Shown: positions 15,750 through 25,948, numbered from the stretch's first letter. The stretch: 64,000 nucleotides of DNA from an uncultured Porphyromonadaceae bacterium (GCA_900540625.1 UQGP01000001.1:124001-188000); one strand, 5' to 3'. Numbers and translations are program-made. The notes: generated by a model from the sequence alone, not told the origin.

Positions 15750-16523
15750 ATGAAAATACTGATACTCGGCGCAGGCAAGATGGGCTCCTTCTTCTGCGAC
15801 CTGCTGTCCTTCGAGCACGAAGTCGCCGTATACGATACCGACCCGCAACGCCTGCGCTTCACATTCAACTGCCAACGCTTCAGCGATTTCGAAGAAATAC
15901 GCGACTTCGAGCCACAACTCGTCATCAACGCCGTTACCGTCAAATACACCATCGACGCCTTCCGTCAAGTAATGCCCCTGCTGCCGCCGACGTGCATACT
16001 CAGCGACATAGCATCTGTCAAAACCGGCCTGCCCGAATTTTACGCCACTTGCGGACACCCCTTTGCCTCCACCCACCCCATGTTCGGCCCCACATTCGCA
16101 CGGCTGGACAACCTCGGCGACGAAAACGCCATCATCATCGCCGAAAGCGACCACCTCGCCAAAGTCTTCTTCCGCGACATTTACAGCCGCCTGCACCTCC
16201 ATATCGAAGAATACACCTTTGCCGAGCACGACACCACCATCGCCTACTCGCTGTCCATACCCTTTGCCTCCACCCTGGTCTTCGGCGCCGTCATGAAACA
16301 CCAAGACGCCCCCGGCACCACATTCAAGCGGCACATGGCCATAGCTCGCGGTCTGATGAGCGAAGACGACTACCTACTCACCGAAATCCTCTTCAACCCC
16401 CACACCCCTGAACAGCTACGCGCCATCCGCGCCAAGCTCGCCGAACTCTCCGCTATCGTCGAGTCCGGCGATGCCGCCGCCCTCCGCAACTTCCTCGACC
16501 AAGTCCGCGACAACATCGCCTAA
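15750..16523 (+). CDS. tyrA: Prephenate dehydrogenase
   Basis: A 257-residue NAD(P)-dependent dehydrogenase converting prephenate (or arogenate) toward tyrosine. The Rossmann loop ILGAGKMGSFFCDLL opens the protein. LSDIASVKTGLPEF and the substrate-binding HPMFGPTF (near 108-115) are the typical TyrA core. The helical C-terminal dimer domain contains YSLSIPFASTLVFG. No ACT domain is attached. It is the last gene of the operon, 61 bases after the DAHP synthase-mutase. Having a tyrosine step under a Tyr-codon attenuator is logically consistent with control by tyrosine. Confidence 0.93.
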   Translation: MKILILGAGKMGSFFCDLLSFEHEVAVYDTDPQRLRFTFNCQRFSDFEEIRDFEPQLVINAVTVKYTIDAFRQVMPLLPPTCILSDIASVKTGLPEFYATCGHPFASTHPMFGPTFARLDNLGDENAIIIAESDHLAKVFFRDIYSRLHLHIEEYTFAEHDTTIAYSLSIPFASTLVFGAVMKHQDAPGTTFKRHMAIARGLMSEDDYLLTEILFNPHTPEQLRAIRAKLAELSAIVESGDAAALRNFLDQVRDNIA

Positions 16524-17234
16524 GCCCGTCCGACACAACTCCGCACCATCTTATAATAGCCATTATAGCTGTCATAGCCATTACAGCCGGCCGAGCGCAT
16601 AAAAAGCGATGACACCGGCTCGCCTTGACGCCTGATTATTTAATCTGCAAAAAATTTTTACTCAAAAAAATTTTGTCGAGTCAGGGAAAAGGACTTACTT
16701 TGCAGCGTAGTTGTCTGCAAGACGAATCGCAACCTCATAGGAGGGCGAGGAGCGGACGACACCGTATGCGATGCCGCACAATGCGGCACATCATACACGA
16801 CATCTTATCAAAAAGCGTATACTTGACGCTTATTCTTGACGTTCCGAAATCTGACAAATTTCCAATTATCGCTGTCAAGGATAGCAACGACAGAACGCTT
16901 GTGGATTTTGTAATACGGTCATCCCATAGGCATCTCATGCATTTGGAGTTGACAGCATTGCATTAGCTGCGAGGCTTTCAATATGTTGCTCTTCCGTAGG
17001 CGAGGCGGACTTTGCTTAAACGCCGGAACAATGGCATGAGCAACGAGTAAAGAGTCCTCGCTTTTTTGTGTACCGACGTATGCGTCGGCGGCATCCATCC
17101 ACATAGGATAACGACAAATCATCCATCGCTTTTGACCGTCACCATCGCATCCGGGTACACATCCATTATTAACTCCCTTGGCCTTTGGTCTCTTCGTCAA
17201 GCGCGTGAGGACGCCTATACCTATCTGAAAAACA
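16524..17234. other. Long intergenic region and leader before the LRR gene
   Basis: I see no protein gene here. An open frame at 16625-16966 has an alternative start, no recognisable motif and no conserved-looking composition. Near 16557-16587 the phrase TAGCCATTAyAGC occurs twice in a row. GCCGCA/TGCGGC (around 16772-16788) can form a small hairpin. At 17043-17067 a weak CGAG/CTCG stem is followed by six T. A promoter is present at 16672-16702, so the transcript would have a leader of about 520 bases. A degraded gene is possible but cannot be shown. Confidence 0.4.
16672..16702 (+). promoter_or_regulatory. Bacteroidetes-like promoter upstream of the LRR gene
   Basis: TTTG at 16672-16675 and TTACTTTG at 16695-16702 are 19 bases apart. 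The -7 element deviates from TAnnTTTG at its second base. It is the best candidate to drive the LRR gene starting at 17235. Confidence 0.5.
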
Positions 17235-20200
17235 ATGGCAACAAAAAAAGCCGCTAAAAACACGAACGTAAAAGAACAAGTATTGTCAGGCAAATGCGGA
17301 GACAATCTCACATGGACTCTCGAGAACAATGTACTAACCATTACCGGCACAGGCCCGATGGACAGCTATGACACAATGGTTGCACCTTGGGCTTTAAGGA
17401 ATCTCAAATTAAATCTTAAGAAGGCCATAATATCCAACGGCGTGACAAGTATAGGTCAACGTGCTTTTAAGGATTGTGCTTTAACATCCATATCAATACC
17501 AAGCAGTGTAACAAGCATTGGCACAGAAGCCTTTTACGGGTGCAGGAACCTTGAGTCCGTAAAGCTGCCGGAACAGCTAACAAGCATAGGAGAGTCCGCT
17601 TTTTCCAATTGCACGGGATTGACATCAGTAACGATACCCTCCGGGGTGGAAAGCATCAACTCCTACACATTCAATAACTGCGCGATGTTGAAGTCTGTCA
17701 CATTGTCATACGGCATCCAAAATATTGGCTATTGTGCTTTTCATAAGTGCAATAGCCTGGAGGCAGTGACCATACCCGGGAGCATCGTAGAGTTTGGAAC
17801 TTTCGCTTTCAGCGAATGCTCGGGCTTGTCATCGCTAACGTTAGAAGACGGTATTAAAAAAATAGGTAATTGTGCCTTTCTTGAGTGCAACAGCTTGACG
17901 GCCGTAACTATACCCGGTAGCGTGACATATATTGATCACCGAGCATTTGGCGAATGCACGAATCTGACATCATTGACATTGAATGAAGGCATCAGACACA
18001 TTGGAGCCGGATCCTTTGAAAACACAGGCTTAGCTTCAGTGGACATACCCGACAGTGTAACATGTGTTGATTCGAAAGCTTTTCAACACACCGGACTAAC
18101 GTCTGTGACTATACCGGAAAATGTTACATCCATAGGCATTGGTGCTTTTAGCGGCTGCGAACATCTAACCGAAATAAAAGTGAGTCCTCACAATATCAAT
18201 TATGATAGCCGAAGCAATTGTAACGCTATCATAAAGAAAGCAACGAACGAGATAATAGCAGCCTGCATAAACACGAAAATACCTGATGGGGTTGTCCGCA
18301 TCGGGATAAGTGCATTTAATGGCTGCACAGGCTTGACGTCCGTGACCATACCGGATTGGATTAAAAGCATCGGGATAAGTGCATTTGAAGACTGCACAGG
18401 ACTGACATCAGTAACAATACCAGACAGTGTCACATCCATCGGGAGGAGTGCTTTTGAGGGCTGCACAAGCTTATCATCAGTGACAATTCCGGACAGTGTC
18501 ACTGAGATTGGAGACAGGGCCTTTATGTCCTGCAACAACCTACCTTCGGCAACGATACCAAAGAGCGTCAAAGAAATTGGCCGGTGGATATTCCGTGATT
18601 GTAGAAACTTGACCTCTGTAGAAATACTCGGTGACGCAACAACACTACGCGATGCCCTATTTATGGGCTGTACAAGCCTAAATACGTTCAAAATTCCTGA
18701 CAGCGTGACTATAGTCGAGGATTGTGTCTTTGCCGATTGTACCGGCTTGACATCCGCAACAATACCCAACAACGTACATTTAATGGGAAATGGCGTTTTC
18801 AAAGGTTGCACAGGCTTGACGTCCATATCAATACACGGCAGTGTGGAAAAAATCGGCAAAGAGACCTTTGCCGGCTGCAACAGCCTGACTTCCGTAATGA
18901 TACCGGACAGCGTAAACGAAATAGGCAAGAATGCCTTTGCCGACTGTACCGGTTTGACGTCCGTAACGATACCTGACAGCGTGAATAAAATAGGGGACAA
19001 TGCTTTTGCCTGCTGTAGCAGTCTGACCTCCATAATGATACCCGACAGCGTAAAAACAATAGGCGACGAAGCATTTGCCAACTGCCCCGGCCTTACGTCA
19101 TTAATCATACCGTCTATGGCTGATATCGGGAAAAATGCCTTTACCGGCTGTACAAGCTTAGAGCAAGTAAAAACTTCGCATGAAAATGGCCGGGCTATTG
19201 TCGTGAATTGTGAAAAAGCCGACATTCCGAATAGCGTAAGATTCATCGGCATCAGCAGTTTCTTCAACTGCAACAACTTGACAACACTAACAATACCGGC
19301 GAGCGTGACATCCATTGAAAATGGTGCTTTCCGCTATTGCAAGAATCTTGACCGGATAGTCGTTGACCCGGACAACCCTATATATGACAGCCGTGACGGA
19401 TGCAATGCCGTCATAGAAACAGCGACAAACAAACTAATCGCAGGGTGTAAAAGCACGATTATACCCAAAAGCGTAACATCTATAAATCAAGATGCTTTTT
19501 CCTATTGCGTGGGCTTGACATCTATAAACATACCGGAGGGTGTATGCCTTATAGGAGAAGATGCTTTTTGGGGGTGCATCAACTTAACATCCGTGACAAT
19601 CCCGAGCAGCGTTAAGCTTATCGAGTCCTATGCTTTTTCTGGAAATATTCACCTGAAACAGGTTATATGCCATGCTGTCGAGCCGCCAAGATATCGGAAA
19701 TGTATCTATGCCCACAACCAATCAGAAAAAGCCGACGCACCAGCCGTTTTGTTTGTGCCACAAAAATCGGTAAATAATTATAAGAAGCAATGGAAAGACT
19801 TCACCAGGATAAGGCCAATTGAACAACGCAATGACACTATATCAAAAGGCCCCATTCGGTGGAAAATTGACGACAACGGCGTCCTCGCTATTACCGGCGC
19901 AGGTGAGATGCAAAACTATAGTTATCAGAAAAGCATGTCGGCGCCTTGGCGCAAAAATAGCAAAGACGCGACCATAAAGTCTGTCGTAATTTCCGACGGC
20001 GTAGTAAGTATCGGGGATTACGCATTTTTTCACTGCGAGAACCTCACATCCATTATCATTCCGGACAGTGTAACATCTATCGGAATGCATGCCTTTGAAG
20101 GCTGCAGTAGCTTGATTTCAATAACAATACCACCGGGTATAAAGAGTTTCAAAGAAAACATATTCAAGGGATGTCATAGTTTGACTACCGTGACGACACC

Positions 20201-21473
20201 TGACAATCTAAATGTTATCGAGAAGGAGGCATTTGCCGACTGTCGAAGTCTGACATCTATAACAATTCCGGGCGGTGTGAAAGACATCAGCGATGAAGCC
20301 TTTATTAACTGTGAAGGTCTGACATTCGTAACATTGTGCCGCGGAATAAATCGCATCGGATGTCGAACATTCAAAGACTGCTCCGGATTGAAGTCTGTAT
20401 TGATACCGGATGGAGTGACCGAAATAGATTATATGGCATTCTTCGGCTGCCACGGATTAAAATCTTTATCGATACCGAAAAGCGTGAAAGGTCTCTCTCT
20501 TGATATGTTCAAAGGCTGTGCTAATCTCGAACACATCGAAATTGCCCCCGGCAACAAAAAGTACGACAGCCGTGATGGGTGCAATGCAATCATCAAGACA
20601 AGAACCAAAACGCTTATAATTGGGTGCAACAAAACTATTATACCTAATAGCGTTACGAGCATAGATAGTTATGCTTTTTACGGCAGTGTCGGCTTGACCT
20701 CAATCACGATACCAGATAGCGTAACGGCTATCGGCGAGTACGCTTTCGCTGAATGCCGCAATTTAGAACAAATTTGCGTTGAGCCGGACAATCCCAAATA
20801 TGACAGCCGTGACGGATGCAACGCAATAATCGAAACCGAGACCAACACGCTGATAGCTTGCTGCAAGGGCACTAAAATTCCGAAAAGTGTAACGAAGATA
20901 CACAAATATGCTTTAAGCGGCAGTCCTCTGTCCAGGCTGGACATCCATGATAACCTGACAAATATCGAAATTTGTGAAGGAACAGAATGGTATGTCCCCA
21001 CTCATAGCGAACTGGATAGTATCAGCGTAGACTGCGGCAATCCGAAATACGACAGTCGCGGTGGGTGTAACGCTGTTATCGAGACAGAGACTAATTCACT
21101 GATATTGGGATGTAAAAACACCATCATCCCGGATACAGTGACAAGTATCCAAAAGTCTGCCTTCTTGGGTTGCGACATGACCTCGATAGTAATACCGAAG
21201 AGTGTGACATTCATCCATGATGAAGCCTTCTATGATTGTAAGGAGACACTGAAGACAATAATATGCCTCCCGGAAAAACCGCCAAAATGCGGAAAGGAAA
21301 TAAACCATCCGTACTATTCATTCCATTACGACCTAAGCGGTTTTTCCGGCCCTCAATTTCTTATCGTCGTGCCTAAAAAGTCCATAGACAGATATAAGAA
21401 AGCATACGTATGGCGAGACTTCCCCAATATCATCTCCCTCGAAGAGTATGAGGAAATGAAATCCCAAAAGTAA
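17235..21473 (+). CDS. BspA-like leucine-rich-repeat protein, 1412 residues, no signal peptide
   Basis: A very long protein of LRR_5 (Treponema/BspA-type) repeats, about 23 residues each, with the pattern LTSVTIPDSVTSIGxxAFxxC repeated across nearly the whole length. Two copies of a head module with LTITGTGPM (near residue 38) and LAITGAGEM (near 880), each followed within about 15 residues by APW, divide it into two halves. An inserted phrase of the form YDSRDGCNAIIET recurs about six times. BspA-type repeats usually bind host proteins or act as surface ligands. Here, however, the protein starts MATKKAAKNTNVKEQ with no signal peptide, and an in-frame TGA at 17226-17228 excludes an upstream start. 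There is also no T9SS-type tail. It may be cytoplasmic, exported by another route, or a displaced repertoire copy. Lower GC than its neighbours suggests transfer. Confidence 0.88.
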   Translation: MATKKAAKNTNVKEQVLSGKCGDNLTWTLENNVLTITGTGPMDSYDTMVAPWALRNLKLNLKKAIISNGVTSIGQRAFKDCALTSISIPSSVTSIGTEAFYGCRNLESVKLPEQLTSIGESAFSNCTGLTSVTIPSGVESINSYTFNNCAMLKSVTLSYGIQNIGYCAFHKCNSLEAVTIPGSIVEFGTFAFSECSGLSSLTLEDGIKKIGNCAFLECNSLTAVTIPGSVTYIDHRAFGECTNLTSLTLNEGIRHIGAGSFENTGLASVDIPDSVTCVDSKAFQHTGLTSVTIPENVTSIGIGAFSGCEHLTEIKVSPHNINYDSRSNCNAIIKKATNEIIAACINTKIPDGVVRIGISAFNGCTGLTSVTIPDWIKSIGISAFEDCTGLTSVTIPDSVTSIGRSAFEGCTSLSSVTIPDSVTEIGDRAFMSCNNLPSATIPKSVKEIGRWIFRDCRNLTSVEILGDATTLRDALFMGCTSLNTFKIPDSVTIVEDCVFADCTGLTSATIPNNVHLMGNGVFKGCTGLTSISIHGSVEKIGKETFAGCNSLTSVMIPDSVNEIGKNAFADCTGLTSVTIPDSVNKIGDNAFACCSSLTSIMIPDSVKTIGDEAFANCPGLTSLIIPSMADIGKNAFTGCTSLEQVKTSHENGRAIVVNCEKADIPNSVRFIGISSFFNCNNLTTLTIPASVTSIENGAFRYCKNLDRIVVDPDNPIYDSRDGCNAVIETATNKLIAGCKSTIIPKSVTSINQDAFSYCVGLTSINIPEGVCLIGEDAFWGCINLTSVTIPSSVKLIESYAFSGNIHLKQVICHAVEPPRYRKCIYAHNQSEKADAPAVLFVPQKSVNNYKKQWKDFTRIRPIEQRNDTISKGPIRWKIDDNGVLAITGAGEMQNYSYQKSMSAPWRKNSKDATIKSVVISDGVVSIGDYAFFHCENLTSIIIPDSVTSIGMHAFEGCSSLISITIPPGIKSFKENIFKGCHSLTTVTTPDNLNVIEKEAFADCRSLTSITIPGGVKDISDEAFINCEGLTFVTLCRGINRIGCRTFKDCSGLKSVLIPDGVTEIDYMAFFGCHGLKSLSIPKSVKGLSLDMFKGCANLEHIEIAPGNKKYDSRDGCNAIIKTRTKTLIIGCNKTIIPNSVTSIDSYAFYGSVGLTSITIPDSVTAIGEYAFAECRNLEQICVEPDNPKYDSRDGCNAIIETETNTLIACCKGTKIPKSVTKIHKYALSGSPLSRLDIHDNLTNIEICEGTEWYVPTHSELDSISVDCGNPKYDSRGGCNAVIETETNSLILGCKNTIIPDTVTSIQKSAFLGCDMTSIVIPKSVTFIHDEAFYDCKETLKTIICLPEKPPKCGKEINHPYYSFHYDLSGFSGPQFLIVVPKKSIDRYKKAYVWRDFPNIISLEEYEEMKSQK

Positions 21474-21594
21474 GAGCCAAAATATTCGCCTAACGCCCGA
21501 CTGTGACACTTGGGAATTGTAGTGCCACCTTATTAAGCAGTTATGATACCGCGTCGCATGAGGATTTTTTTGCGGCATGGCATGTCGTGCGGCT

Positions 21595-21626
21595 ATTGCG
21601 TGGCACGCGAAAAAAGTGTAAATTTG
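21595..21626 (+). promoter_or_regulatory. Probable promoter of the parE-coaD operon
   Basis: ATTG at 21595-21598 and TAAATTTG at 21619-21626 are 20 bases apart; the -7 element is a full match to TAnnTTTG, the -33 element has three of four bases. It lies 72 bases before parE. Confidence 0.5.
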
Positions 21627-21697
21627 CAGTTTAGAATGTCGGACGCCGTGATATACGGAGATGTCCGACCGCACTTATACGACCTCATAGGACTATC

Positions 21698-23743
21698 ATG
21701 GCAGAAGATATAGACGACAAAAAAGCTACAGACACAAGCGGTAAGCCCGACTTGGCGGAGGGCAAGCCGGAGACCGCAGCAAGTATGCCGGACGGTGCGG
21801 ACTTGTTCGCACCGGAGACGGGCGAAGCGCCCGAGGCAGCGGATTATGACGAGGGCAAGATTCGCACTCTCAGCTGGAATGCGCATATACGTATGCGCCC
21901 CGGTATGTATATCGGCAAACTGGGCGACGGCACCGCTTCGGACGACGGCATCTACGTGCTGCTCAAGGAGGTGGTGGACAACTCGGTGGACGAGTTCCGC
22001 ATGAACTTTGGCAAGCAGATATTCATCGACGTCACCGAGACAACGGCCACGATACGCGACTTCGGCCGCGGCATCCCCCTGGGCTCGGTCATCGATGTGT
22101 CCAATAAGATGAACACCGGCGGCAAGTACGACAGCGAGGTCTTCAAGAAGTCCGTGGGTATGAACGGCGTGGGCCTGAAGGCCGTCAACGCGCTATCCTC
22201 ATCGTACATCATCCGCAGTATCCGCGACGGCAAATCCCAGAGCGCCACATTCTGCCGTGGCGAGCTGGTCGAGTCATCGCCGCTCGAAGATACTGACGAT
22301 CCCAACGGTACCGAGGTCACCTTTACACCCGACTCGCAATTGTTCCGCAATTATGCTTTCCATGAGGAGTTTATCATCCCCATGGTCAAGAATTACACCT
22401 ACCTGAACACTGGCCTGGCAGTCGTGTTAAACGGCCGCCGTTACAGCAGCCGCAACGGTCTGCTGGACCTGCTGCGCGACAATATGTCCAAAGACCCGCT
22501 GTATGCGCCTATACACCTCAAAGGTTTTGACATCGAAGTGGTTATCACTCACGCCAACCAGTACGGCGAGGAGTATTACTCCTTTGTCAATGGGCAGCAT
22601 ACCACCCAGGGCGGCACGCATCTGACAGCGTTCAAGGAGGCCGTATCGCGCACCATTAAGGAATATTTCGGCAAAAACTTCGAATACTCGGACATACGCA
22701 CCGGACTTGTCGCCGCCGTGGCCATCAACGTCCAAGAGCCGCAATTCGAGTCGCAGACCAAGGTCAAACTCGGTTCTAAGGACATCAAAGAAGGCGGACC
22801 GACAGTGGCCAAATTCGTAGGCGACTTTATCAAGCGCGAATTGGACAACTACCTGCACCGCAACCTTGACGTGGCCGATGTCATCCTGCACAAGGTACAG
22901 GAAAGCGAGCGCGACCGCAAAGCAATGTCCGGCATCACACGCAAGGCACGCGAAAAAGCCAAAAAAATTAACTTACACAACGAGAAGCTGTTGGACTGCA
23001 CGGTGCATTACAGCGACACGCGCGGCGATGCCGAACTGAAGGCTGCCACCTCGATATTTATCACCGAGGGCGACAGTGCCGCCGGCTCCATCACCAAGAT
23101 ACGTAACGTCAAGACTCAGGCCGTGTTCTCGTTGCGAGGCAAGCCGCAGAACACCTACGGGTTGACACAAAAGGTTGTGTACGAAAACGACGAGTTCAAC
23201 CTGCTGCAAGCCGCGCTCAACATCGAGGACGGCATAGACGGACTTCGCTACAACAACGTCATCATAGCCACCGATGCCGATGTCGACGGAATGCACATAC
23301 GTCTGCTACTCATAACATTCTTCCTGCAATTCTTCCCGGACCTTATACGCCGAGGGCACCTCTACGTATTGCAGACACCGCTGTTCCGCGTACGCGACAA
23401 AAACAAGATACGCCGCGGCGCACGTGGCAAAGGCGCCAAAAAAGACGACAAAACAGATGGCACGCCCGACACAATATACTGCTACAGCGACCAAGAGCGC
23501 ATCGATGCCATCGAGCACTTCGGGGCAGCGGCCGAAATCACACGATTCAAAGGCCTCGGCGAGATTTCGCCGGAAGAGTTTCGCGGATTTATCGGCCCGG
23601 ACATGCGCGTCGACCGCGTGACTATGCGCAAGGAAGACCGCGTAGCCGAGCTCCTGGACTTCTACATGGGCAAAAACACGCTCGAACGCCAAGGATTCAT
23701 CATTGACAACCTTGTAATAGAAGACGATGAAGAAATCTCCTGA
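21698..23743 (+). CDS. parE: DNA topoisomerase IV subunit B
   Basis: A 681-residue type IIA topoisomerase ATPase subunit. The GHKL ATPase domain carries RMRPGMYIGKLGDG (near 65), EVVDNSVDEF, RDFGRGIPLG and VGMNGVGLKAVNALS. The transducer domain follows, and the TOPRIM domain has FITEGDSAAGSI (near 450) and ATDADVDGMHIRLLL. The C-terminus contains RFKGLGEISPEEF. The order SITKIRNVKTQAVFSLRGKP in the TOPRIM region is that of Bacteroidetes ParE rather than GyrB, though the two families are close. It unlinks daughter chromosomes with ParA-type subunit ParC, not in the window. The acidic N-terminal 50 residues look unstructured. Its last 17 bases overlap coaD. Confidence 0.88.
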   Translation: MAEDIDDKKATDTSGKPDLAEGKPETAASMPDGADLFAPETGEAPEAADYDEGKIRTLSWNAHIRMRPGMYIGKLGDGTASDDGIYVLLKEVVDNSVDEFRMNFGKQIFIDVTETTATIRDFGRGIPLGSVIDVSNKMNTGGKYDSEVFKKSVGMNGVGLKAVNALSSSYIIRSIRDGKSQSATFCRGELVESSPLEDTDDPNGTEVTFTPDSQLFRNYAFHEEFIIPMVKNYTYLNTGLAVVLNGRRYSSRNGLLDLLRDNMSKDPLYAPIHLKGFDIEVVITHANQYGEEYYSFVNGQHTTQGGTHLTAFKEAVSRTIKEYFGKNFEYSDIRTGLVAAVAINVQEPQFESQTKVKLGSKDIKEGGPTVAKFVGDFIKRELDNYLHRNLDVADVILHKVQESERDRKAMSGITRKAREKAKKINLHNEKLLDCTVHYSDTRGDAELKAATSIFITEGDSAAGSITKIRNVKTQAVFSLRGKPQNTYGLTQKVVYENDEFNLLQAALNIEDGIDGLRYNNVIIATDADVDGMHIRLLLITFFLQFFPDLIRRGHLYVLQTPLFRVRDKNKIRRGARGKGAKKDDKTDGTPDTIYCYSDQERIDAIEHFGAAAEITRFKGLGEISPEEFRGFIGPDMRVDRVTMRKEDRVAELLDFYMGKNTLERQGFIIDNLVIEDDEEIS

Positions 23744-24254
23744 AACAATACAGCCGACCGGGACACCCAAGCGCATTGCGCTTATGGCCGGGTCTTTTGA
23801 CCCCTTCACCGTAGGGCACGCCTCCATAGTCGAGCGCGGGCTGGCGCTTTTTGACGAAGTAGTGGTGGCCGTGGGACAACATCCCGACAAGCCGCATACA
23901 GACGCCCGAAAACGCGCCGATGCCATCGCCGCCATTTACAGCGACCAACCTCGCGTACGCATCATCGTGTCGCATCAGTTGACAGCCGACACCGCTCGCG
24001 AAGTGGGTGCACGCTTCCTGTTGCGCGGCGTACGCAGTGTACGCGACTTCGAGTACGAGCGCGAGATGGCCGATGTCAACCGCGAACTCGGCGAAGGGCT
24101 CGAAACGGTGCTGCTCACCGCCCTGCCCCACCTGTCGGCGGTATCCTCCACCGTAGTACGAGACATCGCTTCCTATGGCAAGGATGTCAGCCGATACCTC
24201 CCCGACACGCCGACCGACCGGCCGACGTCACCCTCAGACAACGATATAAGATAG
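23727..24254 (+). CDS. coaD: Phosphopantetheine adenylyltransferase
   Basis: A 175-residue nucleotidyltransferase that joins 4'-phosphopantetheine with ATP to give dephospho-CoA, the penultimate step of CoA synthesis. The HxGH-type motif is FDPFTVGHASIV (near 24-35); RGVRSVRDFEYEREMADVNR is the substrate-binding segment and SSTVVRDI near 150 the end of the ATP site. It starts 17 bases inside parE, so translation is likely coupled. The last 15 residues (rich in Asp, Pro, Thr and Ser) exceed the usual 160-residue length and look disordered. Confidence 0.95.
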   Translation: MKKSPETIQPTGTPKRIALMAGSFDPFTVGHASIVERGLALFDEVVVAVGQHPDKPHTDARKRADAIAAIYSDQPRVRIIVSHQLTADTAREVGARFLLRGVRSVRDFEYEREMADVNRELGEGLETVLLTALPHLSAVSSTVVRDIASYGKDVSRYLPDTPTDRPTSPSDNDIR

Positions 24255-24278
24255 GACAATACAAGACATTACGACACT

Positions 24279-25916
24279 ATGAAAAAGATACTCTTGGCCT
24301 TAGCTGCAGCGGCACTCATCACCCCGGCAGCACTCCTCTCCAACGGCCAGACACGCCATCTCACCCCGGCGCAGAAATTGCAATACGCCGAGGCCATCAT
24401 CGAGAACTATTACGTAGACACAGTCGCTTCGGACACCCTTGTCTCGGAAGCCATACGTGCGATGCTGCATACGCTCGACCCACACTCCGAATACAACACC
24501 CCCGAAGAAACCAAAGAATTGACCCAACCCCTCGAAGGTCATTTCTCGGGCATAGGCGTACAATTCAACATCCTGCGCGACACCGTATGCGTGGTGCAGA
24601 CCACTGCCGCCGGACCCTCCGAAAAAGTGGGCATACTGCCGGGCGACCGCATCATATACGTCAACGACACCATTTTCACCCACCCCAAGATGGACAACAG
24701 CGAAGTGCGTGCCCGCCTGCGCGGTCCCAAAGGGTCGGTGGTCAATATCAAGGTCAAGCGCGGCGCATCGCCCGAGCTTATCAACTTCCGCATCGTACGC
24801 GACGACATCCCCGTATACAGCGTTGATGCCGCCTATATGGCATCACCCGAAGTGGGATACATCCGCGTGATACGCTTTGCCGAAGAGACACCCAAGGAAG
24901 TCGAGAAAGCTATCTCCGACCTCAAGAAAAAAGGTATGAAGCACCTCATCCTTGACCTCGAAGACAATGGCGGAGGTTTTCTCGGCGCCGCCTACGGCCT
25001 TGCTTCGCAGTTCCTCAAACCGGGCCAGATGGTGGTATACACCCAAGGCGACAAGATGCCGCCGCAATACTTGCGCGTCCAGAACCGCGGCCTCAGCGGA
25101 ATGCTCATCGGAGCGCCCAAAGCGGCCGACATTGACCGCCTCGTCATTATGGTCAACCAATACTCGGCATCAGCCTCCGAGATTGTTTCCGGAGCAATAC
25201 AGGACAATGACCGCGGCCTCATCGTCGGTCGCCGCACCTTCGGTAAAGGCTTGGTACAGCGCCCGTTCCCATTCCCCGACGGCTCAATGATACGCCTGAC
25301 CACCTCGCGCTACTACACCCCCTCGGGACGACTGATACAGAAGCCGTACAAGCGCGGCGAGAGCGAGGCTTATCGTCTGGATATGCTCACGCGATACACC
25401 TCCGGCGAACTTTTCAGCGCCGACTCGATACACTTTGACGAGAGCCTCAAGACCAAAACTTTGGTCAACGGACGCACCGTCTACGGAGGCGGCGGCATCA
25501 TGCCCGACGTATTTGTGCCCGTGGACACATCGTTGTACTCGACATATTATCGCGACCTGGTGGCACGCGGAACGCTCAATCGGGTTGTCACCGACTATAT
25601 CGACGCACACCGCGCCGACATTCGCGGACGATATGCCGACGAAGACGCCTATTATGCCGACTTCACGGTACCTCAGGCATTGATGGATACGCTGGTGGCC
25701 GGCGGCGAGCGCGACAGCATCGCGTACGATGCCAAAGGTATGGAAACCTCGCGCCCGATGATTGAAGGTATTATACGCGGCCTCATAGCACGCGACGTAT
25801 TCACCAACGGATGCTACATGCGTGCTGTCAACCGCCTCAACCCCGTATTCCGCCGCGCTCTCGAAGTAATCACGAACAAGGACGAATACGACAAATACCT
25901 CGGAGTGAAGCACTAA
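24279..25916 (+). CDS. S41-family carboxy-terminal processing peptidase
   Basis: A 545-residue periplasmic serine protease of the CtpA/Prc type, which trims or degrades envelope proteins from their C-termini. A signal peptide (MKKILLALAAAALITPAALL) opens it. The PDZ domain spans about 85-170 (GHFSGIGVQFN, then GILPGDRIIYVND). The protease core contains VGYIRVIRFAEETPKEV and DNGGGFLGAAYGLA. The catalytic Ser lies in NQYSASASEIVSGA (near 295) and the catalytic Lys in GRRTFGKGLVQ (near 320). A C-terminal helical region follows. It starts 24 bases after coaD and 32 before the SGNH hydrolase gene, so one transcript with both is plausible. Confidence 0.93.
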   Translation: MKKILLALAAAALITPAALLSNGQTRHLTPAQKLQYAEAIIENYYVDTVASDTLVSEAIRAMLHTLDPHSEYNTPEETKELTQPLEGHFSGIGVQFNILRDTVCVVQTTAAGPSEKVGILPGDRIIYVNDTIFTHPKMDNSEVRARLRGPKGSVVNIKVKRGASPELINFRIVRDDIPVYSVDAAYMASPEVGYIRVIRFAEETPKEVEKAISDLKKKGMKHLILDLEDNGGGFLGAAYGLASQFLKPGQMVVYTQGDKMPPQYLRVQNRGLSGMLIGAPKAADIDRLVIMVNQYSASASEIVSGAIQDNDRGLIVGRRTFGKGLVQRPFPFPDGSMIRLTTSRYYTPSGRLIQKPYKRGESEAYRLDMLTRYTSGELFSADSIHFDESLKTKTLVNGRTVYGGGGIMPDVFVPVDTSLYSTYYRDLVARGTLNRVVTDYIDAHRADIRGRYADEDAYYADFTVPQALMDTLVAGGERDSIAYDAKGMETSRPMIEGIIRGLIARDVFTNGCYMRAVNRLNPVFRRALEVITNKDEYDKYLGVKH

Positions 25917-25948
25917 TCTGAACCAATCCACTTAACACATACTACACA

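Noticed and set aside
16625..16966. 113-codon open frame between tyrA and the LRR gene
   Set aside because: Alternative start, overlaps the probable promoter, no motif; its content looks random.
17235..21473. CRISPR-like repeats
   Set aside because: The repeats are about 69 bases and coding, with steadily diverged amino acid repeats (LRR), not identical direct repeats with spacers.
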